Of a stretch of DNA of 9,901 nucleotides, positions 1-5,845 are shown one piece after another. Numbering within the stretch: position 1 is the first letter of the stretch; each line of letters opens with the position of its first letter. The notes beneath the pieces are model-generated. The model made no database searches and was not told where the DNA came from. It worked only from the letters and a program-made list of their open reading frames with translations. This DNA comes from Erythrobacter sp. CCH5-A1 (GTDB taxonomy: Bacteria > Pseudomonadota > Alphaproteobacteria > Sphingomonadales > Sphingomonadaceae), in assembly GCF_001557115.1 (NCBI RefSeq), contig NZ_LSKQ01000220.1:1-9901 (forward strand), in the 5' to 3' direction. A program made the position numbers and the translations under genes.

Positions 1-2
1 GC

Positions 3-389
3 TTGATTGGCAGAAGAGGACAGAAAGGACACGTTATGGATGGGACCTACCACGAGGCCGTTCACTGGTCAGGTGGCAAGACGCGGCTTGAGCGGACCTT
101 CGGCAAACGCTTCGGCGACAAGGCTTATGCCTTCGAAGAACTGGTCGCCTCCATCGGTCAGTGCCTGATCTGTGCCGATCTCGGCCTGCCCGGTGAGCTC
201 CATGACAATCATGCGAGCTACATCAGCCACTGGCTCGAGATCCTGAAGGGCGATTCCTCCGCGATCATTCATGCCGCGGCCAAGGCCGAACAGGCCTTCA
301 GCTACCTCAAGGCATTCGGCTGCAGCGCCGCCAGCGAACGGTCCGAGCTCCCGTCGGAAGACACTCCGGCGCTGAAGCGCGCGGCATAA
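3..389 (+). CDS. ArdC-like antirestriction zincin metallopeptidase, C-terminal part
   Basis: The reading frame is open to the left edge. Numbered from the ATG at 36 (117 residues), it has a zinc-protease HExxH motif at residues 6-10 (HEAVH), followed by WSG and the Arg-Leu segment typical of the family. An EELV segment at 34-37 would supply the third zinc ligand, and CADLGL lies at 46-51. This is the C-terminal metallopeptidase domain of ArdC-type plasmid proteins, whose full forms are about 300 residues with an N-terminal single-strand DNA-binding domain. ArdC proteins protect incoming plasmid DNA from restriction. Residues before HEAVH do not match the usual family sequence. The ATG at 36 also has its own AAGGA six bases upstream, so this may be a shortened gene rather than one merely cut by the window. 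The stop codon (387-389) adjoins a G-rich tract. The domain call is fairly sure; activity is doubtful. Confidence 0.72.
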   Translation: MIGRRGQKGHVMDGTYHEAVHWSGGKTRLERTFGKRFGDKAYAFEELVASIGQCLICADLGLPGELHDNHASYISHWLEILKGDSSAIIHAAAKAEQAFSYLKAFGCSAASERSELPSEDTPALKRAA

Positions 390-442
390 AGGGGAGGGGG
401 AAGGGGGCAGGCGTCCAATCAAGGAGACTTCGGATGCCTGCC
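366..442 (+). promoter_or_regulatory. G-tract plus SD-hairpin leader, copy 1
   Basis: A GC-rich hairpin (366-372 with 377-384, TGAA loop, one bulge) ends just before the stop codon TAA at 387-389. The tract GGGGAGGGGGAAGGGGG follows at 391-407. An 11-bp stem then pairs 406-416 with 432-442 (one G-T pair, at 413/435). Its 15-base loop (417-431) carries the ribosome site AAGGAG at 421-426, and the start codon ATG (434-436) lies inside the stem. The same design recurs at 5121-5209 and 8897-8974 with different stem sequences. I infer control of translation initiation. The pairing is read by eye and no folding energy was computed. Confidence 0.6.
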
Positions 443-1084
443 ACCCTCCACCTCGACCTGCCCTTTCGCTTTCAGCGCGCGCTGCAGCCCGATGGCTTGC
501 GGGTCATGCAGACTTGCAACGCCGCCCTCAACGATGCCATGGGCGATGCCCGGCGCGCCGGGCACGACCCCGATACCGACCCGGCCGTTCTCCTGCTCGG
601 AAGACACCTGGGCCGCGTGGCCGCCGGCGAGTCCCCCGAGGCGATCCATCCTGAGGATGAGGCGCTGCGTACGGCGTGCGAACAGCGGATTGCGGAGCTG
701 CGATCTGCCCCCATTCTGGTCCCGCTCGTTCAGCGCGGGCTTAACTGCGATCCCGATCTCATCCGGCTCTACAAATCTTCCGCGCGCGAAGCCTTGCGCT
801 ACCTCGCCCAGACGCTGTGTCTCGACCCTGCTGACTACAGCATTGAGCAAGAGCCGCATTTCACGGCCGACAACCCCGCGATCAGCCTGTTTGCCAGGAG
901 CTTCTGCGTCACCATCGACCCTTGCCGGATAAACCCCGGACGGGAGATCGGATGGGTCAGAACCCATGGACGCAATGGGGCATGGGCAGGCCGGCAGCTG
1001 CGCGGTCCCATCGACCTCATGAGCAATATCGCCCGATTTGCCGCGACCCTGCGACGCGACTGCAATCTCAACCAGCCCGCCTGA
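434..1084 (+). CDS. Hypothetical protein, 216 residues, with G-tract leader
   Basis: I do not recognise this protein. The start at 434 is fixed by AAGGAG seven bases upstream. It is soluble in character, with no signal peptide or membrane segment. Residues 22-130 look mainly helical, and the segment around 161-192 is rich in Gly, Arg and Trp. Seven cysteines are scattered without an obvious metal-binding pair. It follows the ArdC-like gene after 44 bases and precedes the DUF6927-type gene by 26, so all three are probably transcribed together. The start codon is buried in an inverted repeat that recurs before two other genes of the window, so it is probably regulated at translation. Codon use resembles the neighbours. 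Confidence 0.75.
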   Translation: MPATLHLDLPFRFQRALQPDGLRVMQTCNAALNDAMGDARRAGHDPDTDPAVLLLGRHLGRVAAGESPEAIHPEDEALRTACEQRIAELRSAPILVPLVQRGLNCDPDLIRLYKSSAREALRYLAQTLCLDPADYSIEQEPHFTADNPAISLFARSFCVTIDPCRINPGREIGWVRTHGRNGAWAGRQLRGPIDLMSNIARFAATLRRDCNLNQPA

Positions 1085-1091
1085 AGCGGGC
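1075..1091 (+). repeat. Short GC-rich hairpin over a stop codon
   Basis: GCCCGC (1075-1080) and GCGGGC (1086-1091) form a perfect 6-bp stem with the loop CTGAA, and the TGA stop at 1082-1084 lies in the loop. No T-run follows, so it is not a classical terminator. It may slow decay of the upstream message or reduce read-through into the next gene. Confidence 0.35.
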
Positions 1092-1110
1092 ACAGCCGAA
1101 GGAATTTCTC

Positions 1111-1773
1111 ATGGGATGGCTCTCAATGCCGCTGTCGAGCATGCACCCCCACAAGACGCCCAAGGAGTATCTCGATGCGCAGTTCACCTTCGAGCATCCC
1201 TATGACGCCGAAGGCAAGCGGATCGAGGCCGGGCCAGCTCACCCGCTCCCTGATGGGGCTTCCACCCGCGGCCTGCGCGTGATCGCGTCCTCCTGTCTGC
1301 GCAATAAGGTCTGGTATGCGGCCATCGCGCACGTCGAAAACGGCAAAACCGGAACTGTCTTCGCAGCCGTCGTGCTCGTGCGCTGGAATCCGCGTGCCAG
1401 CGACGGCTACGTGTTCGCTTACAAGGACATGGACGAAACTGCGGGTCCGTTCGAATGTGAGTGCCCTGAGCGCATCCTGCGACTGCTGGACCCGACCGAC
1501 AATCATTCGGCTCTGGTCTGGCGCCGCCGCTGCATCCGCAATCTCATGCGAGGATCGCGCAAGCTCGAGGACGGAATGCAGATCCGGCTGCCGTCGAAAA
1601 TCCGCTTCACCGATGGCTATGAAGGCGATGTGTTTTTCATCCGCAAGCGAGGCCGCAAAACCACGCTCGCACTTACCGCCGACGGACCTCCCTGCTACCA
1701 GATCAGCAACCTTGCGCGCAGGGAATTCACGATCATCCCCCAGACCCGCGTGCATAAGACCCTGTTCGGATAA
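1111..1773 (+). CDS. DUF6927-type protein of unknown function
   Basis: This is a 220-residue protein. From memory it matches the DUF6927 family: an N-terminal MGWL start, TPKEYLDAQFT at residues 16-26, the segment YVFAYKDMDE at 100-109, the GPFE..CPERIL motif at 112-123 and LLDPTDN at 125-131 followed by WRRRC. The role of the family is unknown to me; it is common on alphaproteobacterial plasmids beside antirestriction genes. The C-terminal part (155-210) reads like a small beta-rich domain. The frame stays open back to 922, but that stretch overlaps the preceding gene in another frame. The ATG at 1111 has AAGGAA (1099-1104) six bases upstream and begins the family-like sequence. The next gene starts seven bases after the stop. 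Confidence 0.8.
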   Translation: MGWLSMPLSSMHPHKTPKEYLDAQFTFEHPYDAEGKRIEAGPAHPLPDGASTRGLRVIASSCLRNKVWYAAIAHVENGKTGTVFAAVVLVRWNPRASDGYVFAYKDMDETAGPFECECPERILRLLDPTDNHSALVWRRRCIRNLMRGSRKLEDGMQIRLPSKIRFTDGYEGDVFFIRKRGRKTTLALTADGPPCYQISNLARREFTIIPQTRVHKTLFG

Positions 1774-1780
1774 GCGAGCC

Positions 1781-1990
1781 ATGACCTGCCATCCTCTCAC
1801 CGAGACCACATTCAGCCCGCGGCGCGGCGAGCTCTGCAGCCGGGAGAACGCTCACCGCGTCGCTGAGCGCCTCTTCGAGCACAAACACCGTCCGGTCGCG
1901 GTCATTCGCACCGGCGATCCGATCAAACCTTTCCATGTGACCGACGAAGAGGCGGCCGATGCTCACGTCGAGGTGGAGCTGCGCGCATGA
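1781..1990 (+). CDS. Small hypothetical protein, 69 residues
   Basis: I do not recognise this protein. It starts seven bases after the DUF6927-type stop and ends in an ATGA overlap with the nuclease gene at 1987, which points to an operon with coupled translation. The sequence is hydrophilic, rich in His, Arg and Glu, with an acidic C-terminal stretch (DEEAADAHVEVE, residues 54-65). It has no signal peptide or membrane helix. The ribosome site is weak (only GCGAG just upstream), so it may depend on ribosomes arriving from the gene before. Tight packing is the main support for its being real. Confidence 0.6.
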   Translation: MTCHPLTETTFSPRRGELCSRENAHRVAERLFEHKHRPVAVIRTGDPIKPFHVTDEEAADAHVEVELRA

Positions 1991-2451
1991 CCAGACGCCA
2001 CAACAAGGTATGGGCAATCGGCCTGTCAGCCGTCGTGATCTCCCTCGGAGGTTGCACAAAAGCAGCAGCCCTCCCGCCAGCAGAACCCGTCACCGGCTGC
2101 CAGGTCACCGACGGCGATACCCTGCGATGCGGCGAGGAACGAATTCGCTTGCTTGCCATCGACGCCCCGGAAAAGCCGGGGGAGTGCCGAAAAGGGCGCA
2201 CCTGCGCTCCCGGCGATCCATTTGCGAGCGAGCGCAACCTTCGTAACGCTGTAACTCCCACGATGACGATCCGGCGCGTAGGCACCGACCGCTTCGGGCG
2301 CACTCTGGCATTGGTCAAGGCGCAAGGTCGCGATTTGTCGTGCCATCAGCTTGAGAGCAAGGCCGCCATCTACAATCCGCGATGGGATAACGGCGGTTTC
2401 GTCAAGGCAATGTGCCCCGAGGCCGCCGCACGTCAGACAGCCAGTCGGTGA
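1987..2451 (+). CDS. Thermonuclease (SNase) family protein, putative lipoprotein
   Basis: This is a 154-residue protein of the staphylococcal nuclease-like family, calcium-dependent enzymes that cut DNA and RNA. All core catalytic positions can be seen: the DGDT motif at 42-45, R54 in RIRLLAIDAPE, D59, E62, and R105 in DRFGR. A positively charged N-terminus, a hydrophobic stretch at 8-20 and LGGC at 20-23 form a lipobox with Cys23 as the predicted lipidated residue. The enzyme would then be exported and anchored facing the periplasm, where it could degrade incoming or environmental nucleic acid. Its ATG overlaps the previous stop (ATGA). The gene's last bases form the left copy of the 26-bp repeat that brackets the ParDE module. 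The family call is secure; the lipoprotein assignment is inference. Confidence 0.85.
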   Translation: MTRRHNKVWAIGLSAVVISLGGCTKAAALPPAEPVTGCQVTDGDTLRCGEERIRLLAIDAPEKPGECRKGRTCAPGDPFASERNLRNAVTPTMTIRRVGTDRFGRTLALVKAQGRDLSCHQLESKAAIYNPRWDNGGFVKAMCPEAAARQTASR

Positions 2452-2467
2452 GCTCGGCATCAAGATA
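2442..2467. repeat. 26-bp direct repeat, left copy
   Basis: This stretch begins CAGTCGGTGAGCTCGG and matches 3218-3243 at 25 of 26 positions; the one difference is the 17th base, C here and G there. It spans the stop codon of the SNase gene. In the right copy the same bases, read on the minus strand, encode the last residues (YLDPELTD and stop) of the leftward gene. Here they read YLDAELTD followed by TGG instead of a stop. The pair brackets the ParDE module. Confidence 0.8.
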
Positions 2468-2506
2468 TGAAGCGGGTTCTGCTGCTTGAACAAAACGGAC
2501 GCATCA

Positions 2507-2543
2507 GCGCAAATCCAGATGCTGCAGACAGCGGGGTTTGCGC
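2507..2543. repeat. Inverted repeat with nested hairpin between SNase and ParDE
   Basis: GCGCAAATCC (2507-2516) pairs with GGGTTTGCGC (2534-2543), ten pairs including one G-T. An inner 4-bp stem (GCTG 2521-2524 with CAGC 2529-2532, loop CAGA) is nested within it. No T-run follows, so it is at best a weak terminator for the SNase operon. It could also be a protein-binding site next to the toxin-antitoxin promoter at 2549. The 168 bases between SNase and the antitoxin are visibly more AT-rich than the flanks. Confidence 0.5.
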
Positions 2544-2548
2544 GAATC

Positions 2549-2577
2549 TTGAGATCCCGCCATAATTCGACTACAAG
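2549..2577 (+). promoter_or_regulatory. Candidate sigma70-type promoter for the parD/parE pair
   Basis: TTGAGA (2549-2554) and TACAAG (2572-2577) are separated by 17 bases, 43 bases before the antitoxin ATG. The -35 box matches consensus at five of six positions and the -10 at four. Position and spacing suit an autoregulated toxin-antitoxin operon, but I found no convincing operator palindrome on top of it. Confidence 0.4.
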
Positions 2578-2619
2578 TGATTACATCCGCATCATAGCGC
2601 TGCAGTATTGAGACCGATC

Positions 2620-2877
2620 ATGGGACACGAACCGGCAACATCGCCCATCACCATAAGGACCGCAAAGGACGTCGTGACAGAGATTGACGCGCTGGCCAGC
2701 GCGCTCGACCGGTCACGCAACTACGTCATCAATCAGGCACTGCAGCAATATCTCGAAGCCAATGCCTGGCAGGTGGAACGAATAAGGGCCGGACTTGCTG
2801 ATGCCGAGGCAGGGCGGATTGTCCCGGCGGAAAGCGTCCATGCCGAGATTGCTACTCGCCATGGCTGGTCGCCTTGA
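2620..2877 (+). CDS. ParD/CopG-type ribbon-helix-helix antitoxin
   Basis: This 85-residue protein has a short strand (residues 8-14, SPITIRT), a helix (about 17-30) and a second helix (33-48, beginning RNYVINQALQQYL), the order of a ribbon-helix-helix DNA-binding domain. The C-terminal half (50-85), which includes GRIVPAESVHAEIA at 65-78, resembles the toxin-binding tail of ParD/RHH antitoxins. It would neutralise the ParE-like toxin encoded next and repress the shared promoter. The ATG at 2620 is chosen over a TTG at 2608 because the domain begins after it. The Shine-Dalgarno match is weak. Its TGA overlaps the toxin start by four bases. Confidence 0.85.
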   Translation: MGHEPATSPITIRTAKDVVTEIDALASALDRSRNYVINQALQQYLEANAWQVERIRAGLADAEAGRIVPAESVHAEIATRHGWSP

Positions 2878-3185
2878 AGAACCTCTTTTACGCGCAGGCA
2901 GCCATTGATGATCTCAGCAGCATCATCGACTACATCGCGCTCGACAGCCCCGCGGCCGCACAGGAGGTGTTCGAATCGATCGTTGCTGCGATCGAAAGGC
3001 TCGCCGATTTCCCCGATCTTGGACATGTGGGCAGGGTGCCCGGCACACGCGAACTGTCGATTACGCGCCTGCCATACGTGGTGGTCTACCAAGTGTCTGC
3101 CACTGCCGTGACGGTTGTTGCAGTATTTCATGGTGCGCGCGATCTCGCACGAGCCATCGCCGAACGCTCGCAAGGCAAACCATGA
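2874..3185 (+). CDS. RelE/ParE-family toxin
   Basis: This is a 103-residue protein with the full ParE-type signature. It has the N-terminal AAIDDL...IIDYIA segment (9-22), FPDLG (46-50), GRVPGTREL (53-61), the hydrophobic LPYVVVYQV strand (66-74) and HGARD (86-90). ParE toxins usually poison DNA gyrase, whereas RelE relatives cut mRNA on the ribosome. The GTREL and LPYVVVY motifs favour the ParE side. The start is the TTG in TTGA, overlapping the antitoxin stop. No ATG, GTG or other TTG in frame fits, so translation is coupled to the antitoxin and the weak start keeps the toxin low. The length is normal for the family and the gene looks intact. Confidence 0.88.
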   Translation: MKNLFYAQAAIDDLSSIIDYIALDSPAAAQEVFESIVAAIERLADFPDLGHVGRVPGTRELSITRLPYVVVYQVSATAVTVVAVFHGARDLARAIAERSQGKP

Positions 3186-3216
3186 GACTGATCCGGTCGG
3201 CAACCAATGCCGATCT

Positions 3217-3702
3217 TCAGTCGGTGAGCTCGGGATCAAGATACCAAGATGGGCCTTGCGCGAAATCGCGCGCCACGGCGACCAGAGGACCATCGGGCTC
3301 ACTGGCCACATAGGGACGCACCTGCGGCATGACGGGCAAGCGGCGCTTGAACAGCTTCCCCGCCACACGTCCACGCGCCTCGAGCAGCTCCTCCAGCCAC
3401 ATCAGATCATCGAGCATCTGGACGATCCCACGCCCGGCCAGAATGAAGTAAAGGCAGCGCTGATAGTCGTCGCAGCGATTGCCGAGGATCATGGACAGCT
3501 TGAGCTTCGCGCCGGGCTCGCCCTCGTGAACCCACTGAACCGCCTCGCGAAGCTCAACGGCAGCATAGTAGCCGTCATTGACTTCGGTCCCGATCGCGGC
3601 CGCTGCAAGCATTCTGCGCGTCGCACGATTGTGAGGATCAAGACTGGCGTCACGCAGAACCAGATCGAGATCAAACCGGCCGACAAGATTGGTGGGCTTC
3701 AT
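3217..3702 (-). CDS. Hypothetical protein, 161 residues, leftward
   Basis: I do not recognise a named family, although the sequence reads like a well-conserved plasmid protein. The start is the ATG at 3702-3700, set by AAAGGAG (plus-strand 3712-3718) nine bases upstream. An in-frame ATG at 3711 lies too close to that site. Features include FDLDLVLRDASLDPHNR near the N-terminus, RCDDYQRCLYFILAGRGIVQ in the middle, and a Lys/Arg-rich LFKRRLPVMPQVRPYV stretch near the C-terminus. The middle is strongly helical; there is no signal peptide or membrane helix. It is the only leftward gene here. It faces the toxin gene, lies back to back with the DUF1173-like gene, and its last codons lie in the right copy of the 26-bp repeat. 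Frame, ribosome site and promoter all agree. Confidence 0.78.
   Translation of the reverse strand: MKPTNLVGRFDLDLVLRDASLDPHNRATRRMLAAAAIGTEVNDGYYAAVELREAVQWVHEGEPGAKLKLSMILGNRCDDYQRCLYFILAGRGIVQMLDDLMWLEELLEARGRVAGKLFKRRLPVMPQVRPYVASEPDGPLVAVARDFAQGPSWYLDPELTD
3218..3243. repeat. 26-bp direct repeat, right copy
   Basis: This is the partner of 2442-2467, identical at 25 of 26 positions and lying 776 bases to the right. On the minus strand it encodes the last residues and stop codon of the leftward gene, so it is probably the original copy. The other would be the copy made when the ParDE segment arrived. Confidence 0.8.
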
Positions 3703-3724
3703 GCTGAACATCTCCTTTGCAGTG

Positions 3725-3753
3725 AACATATCGTGAACGCGCTAGACCGTCAA
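3725..3753 (-). promoter_or_regulatory. Sigma70-type promoter for the leftward gene
   Basis: On the minus strand TTGACG (plus 3748-3753) and TATGTT (plus 3725-3730) are separated by 17 bases. Transcription would begin near 3718, almost at the ribosome site, giving a very short leader. An 8-bp palindrome GCAATTGC (3756-3763) sits just upstream, between the two divergent genes, and could be an operator. I see no comparable promoter for the rightward gene at 3779. Confidence 0.5.
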
Positions 3754-3778
3754 ACGCAATTGCAGTAGGTTACGCGGC

Positions 3779-5077
3779 ATGTGGCTCGTCCCTCGACACT
3801 CAAGAGGCATCACTCTCAGAACGCCGGTTCCCGACGTAGTCCGCGACGCGCTTGTTCGCTGGTATGAGGGGGAGGGGAGCGAAGCCGATCACCGGGCAAG
3901 TGTCACAATGGTGACGAAGGCCCGAGCGCATGGACAGTGGATCGCCTGTAGCTGCATGGGCGATACCGACCCGCCCCCACTTATGTCAGCCGCCTACCTC
4001 TCAGAGGCTGAAACCTATTACCTGCGCCGCCTGACCAGCAAACGCCAACGCCGCCCCGAGCATGCAGCTGATTGTCCGTTTTTCCGCGAGCAGGCTCCCC
4101 AGCGCTTCCGTGAGAAGCGCTCCACTGAGGCACCGGTGATCGATGTGCCTGACGGCTTGTTCATCGCTCACCGCCTTGCCCCTGAAAAGCTGGCCGAAGC
4201 GCCCGCAGACAGCGAACCGGACGATCGCAGCCGGGGCGTCACGATTCCGCGCCTGGCCCGCCTGCTGTGGCAACTGATGGATATGGCCCACGTCAACGAA
4301 GTCCATCCCCTGCCGACGGGCCGCGGACGTAACATGACGATGGCCTCGGAGTTTGCGCGCTTGCGACATGCGGCGATGCGCCTCGAAATCGCCCCCGGCA
4401 TTCCGCTATCCGCGCACCTTTACACGCATATCGATCCCTACGAGCGCAAGGCCGTCTTCGCTCGTCTGCGCAAGGCCGCCAGAACATGGCCGGAGGGCCT
4501 CGCGCCGCAGGCATTCCTTGCGCTCTATGCCAACGACATTTCGGGAACGACGCTGTTTCTGGGGCAGGGCAAGGAGCTCGACCTCAAGACCCGCGTCCAA
4601 TATTCAGGATCGCTGATCGGACCTCCCTATCTCGTCCTGGTGGTCGTCGGCGAACATAACCCGCGCGACGGCTACGCCGCACTGCGCGCTTTCGCGCAGC
4701 CACTGGCGCGAACCTCAGCGTTCATCCCGGTTCACAATCACTATGAGCGCAAGGTGGCCTGCGATCTGCTCGACCTGCAGTACCATCTGAGAAAGCGCGG
4801 CATTGCCCTTGGCTTCAAGCGGCCGCTGTTCGACCTGCCCTCAAAGATCGGAACGGTGCGGCCGGACTTCGTCCTCGATATCCACGATTCCACCACCGGC
4901 GAAATCATCGAGACGGCGCTCGAAGTCATCACCAGCGAGGACCCTGAGTACCTTGCTGCGAAGCGCCATCAGCTTGCGCTTCTGGGCAAGGCAGGACGCG
5001 TGATTACCGCTCGGGCCGCCACGATCGATTCCCACGGAACGGGCGCGATCCTCAAGGCCAATCTCGGCATCGGCTGA
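3779..5077 (+). CDS. DUF1173-like protein with Cys/His N-terminus and possible PD-(D/E)xK nuclease-like C-terminus
   Basis: This 432-residue protein is the largest in the window. Residues 56-103 hold CSC (58-60), TYYLRRL (79-85), then H95 and DCPFF (98-102). This pattern of CxC, an arginine-rich strand and HxxDCP resembles plasmid DUF1173 proteins and could bind zinc. The middle (155-320) is less distinctive. Residues 358-412 contain RPDFVLDI (361-368), ETALEV (378-383), DPEYLAAK (388-395) and a following strand. This layout resembles restriction-endonuclease-like folds, with D363, E382 and K395 as candidates; that is inference. No good ribosome site precedes the ATG at 3779, and the recognisable sequence starts near residue 38, so the true start could lie further in. 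The gene is followed by a GC-rich hairpin and the second G-tract leader. Confidence 0.72.
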   Translation: MWLVPRHSRGITLRTPVPDVVRDALVRWYEGEGSEADHRASVTMVTKARAHGQWIACSCMGDTDPPPLMSAAYLSEAETYYLRRLTSKRQRRPEHAADCPFFREQAPQRFREKRSTEAPVIDVPDGLFIAHRLAPEKLAEAPADSEPDDRSRGVTIPRLARLLWQLMDMAHVNEVHPLPTGRGRNMTMASEFARLRHAAMRLEIAPGIPLSAHLYTHIDPYERKAVFARLRKAARTWPEGLAPQAFLALYANDISGTTLFLGQGKELDLKTRVQYSGSLIGPPYLVLVVVGEHNPRDGYAALRAFAQPLARTSAFIPVHNHYERKVACDLLDLQYHLRKRGIALGFKRPLFDLPSKIGTVRPDFVLDIHDSTTGEIIETALEVITSEDPEYLAAKRHQLALLGKAGRVITARAATIDSHGTGAILKANLGIG

Positions 5078-5120
5078 GCGCGAGCGCATCCCGAGAACCC
5101 ACCGCGCTTGCCGGCATATC

Positions 5121-5209
5121 CGGGGCACGGCCCCGACCCATGACAACCTCCAGGCTGTGAAAGGGGAGGGGGAGGAAATTGGTCAGATCCTGGAAGGAGA
5201 TGACCAATG
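5121..5209 (+). promoter_or_regulatory. G-tract plus SD-hairpin leader, copy 2
   Basis: A GC-only hairpin (CGGGGC 5121-5126, loop ACG, GCCCCG 5130-5135) is followed by TGA (5158-5160) and the tract GGGGAGGGGGAGG (5163-5175). ATTGGTCA (5178-5185) then pairs perfectly with TGACCAAT (5201-5208). The 15-base loop carries AAGGAG (5194-5199), and within the loop TCCT (5188-5191) can pair with AGGA (5195-5198) over the ribosome site. The first two bases of the start codon (5207-5209) are in the stem. The loop length equals that of copy 1 while the stem sequence is unrelated. Confidence 0.6.
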
Positions 5210-5845
5210 CCCAAATTCAACATGACTGAAACGCCGCGGGAGACCCTCTGGGGCGCGCCGCAGACCGCAACACAGCTGCTGCCCGGTATCTGGGAGGTGC
5301 ACACATCCAGCCATGGCGGCATGATCCTGTCAGACGAACGTCAGGCAGCCATGCCGGCCGCGCTGCGCCTCGATAGCACCTCCTACGAGGAGGATGTTGA
5401 CTGGGCACTTGTGGTGCTTGGCTTCGCCAACGAATTCGCCGGTCTGCCAACCAAGGGTTTCGATCTCCTTGTGCAGAACGCACGCGCAAGCGTCAGGGCA
5501 TGGCACCCCGATCGCTATGCGGCTCACACAGGCGAGGCCGTCGAAACCAGTGACAGCCCCATCCTGCGCCGCCGGCAGGCGCTCACCGATATGATTGGCA
5601 AGTATGTCGTGGTCAGCGCCTCGGGCGACTGGGCAAATTGGGTCCCGCAGGGCCAGGTCGGTGTCGTCGCACGGCGTGTCGCCCGCGTCGATGCCCTCGG
5701 CCACGCCCATTACGAAGGCGATTCCATCCACGGACTGGTGGACAAGGACGCTTACGATAGCAGCCGGATCGTCAACGGGTTCGATGAGATAGGCGCTGTG
5801 CGCATCGCAGCGAGTGCGCCCGCGACCAAGGAGGTTGTGCTGTGA
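5207..5845 (+). CDS. DUF7007-type protein of unknown function
   Basis: This is a 212-residue protein. Its first half carries the pattern I associate with DUF7007: LWGAPQ (14-19), LPGIWEVHTSSHGG (25-38), LSDER (41-45) and YEEDVDWALV (60-69), followed by a helical stretch. The second half (from about 130) has a beta-rich segment, GKYVVVSASGDWANWVPQGQVGVVARR, that could be a separate small domain. No enzyme motif or membrane segment is evident. The ATG at 5207 has AAGGAG seven bases upstream, inside the hairpin loop of the leader. It overlaps the next gene by four bases (GTGA) and carries that gene's ribosome site in its last codons, so the two are translated together. The family name is from memory. 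Confidence 0.78.
   Translation: MPKFNMTETPRETLWGAPQTATQLLPGIWEVHTSSHGGMILSDERQAAMPAALRLDSTSYEEDVDWALVVLGFANEFAGLPTKGFDLLVQNARASVRAWHPDRYAAHTGEAVETSDSPILRRRQALTDMIGKYVVVSASGDWANWVPQGQVGVVARRVARVDALGHAHYEGDSIHGLVDKDAYDSSRIVNGFDEIGAVRIAASAPATKEVVL

Noticed and set aside
419..1093. Minus-strand open frame of 224 codons
   Set aside because: The plus-strand gene at 434 has a proper ribosome site and fits the operon. The antisense protein has low-complexity Gly/Arg/Ala character.
922..1110. N-terminal extension of the DUF6927-type gene
   Set aside because: It overlaps the preceding gene for most of its length. The ATG at 1111 has a good ribosome site and starts the family sequence.
2507..2543. Integron attC-like site
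   Set aside because: It is an imperfect hairpin but lacks the core GTTRRRY/RYYYAAC boxes, and no integrase is present.
3115..3768. Open frame of 217 codons on the plus strand
   Set aside because: It is antisense to the leftward 161-residue gene, which has a promoter, a ribosome site and a convincing protein sequence, and it overlaps the ParE gene end. No ribosome site was seen.
3866..3881. GGGGGAGGGG inside the DUF1173-like gene
   Set aside because: It encodes the Gly-Glu-Gly stretch of that protein, and it lacks the hairpin, ribosome site and start codon of the three leaders.
5140..5160. Six-codon minigene (MTTSRL) before the second G-tract
   Set aside because: It has no ribosome site and is too short to distinguish from chance. 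Its stop is more simply part of the conserved T(A/G)AAAGGGG string.
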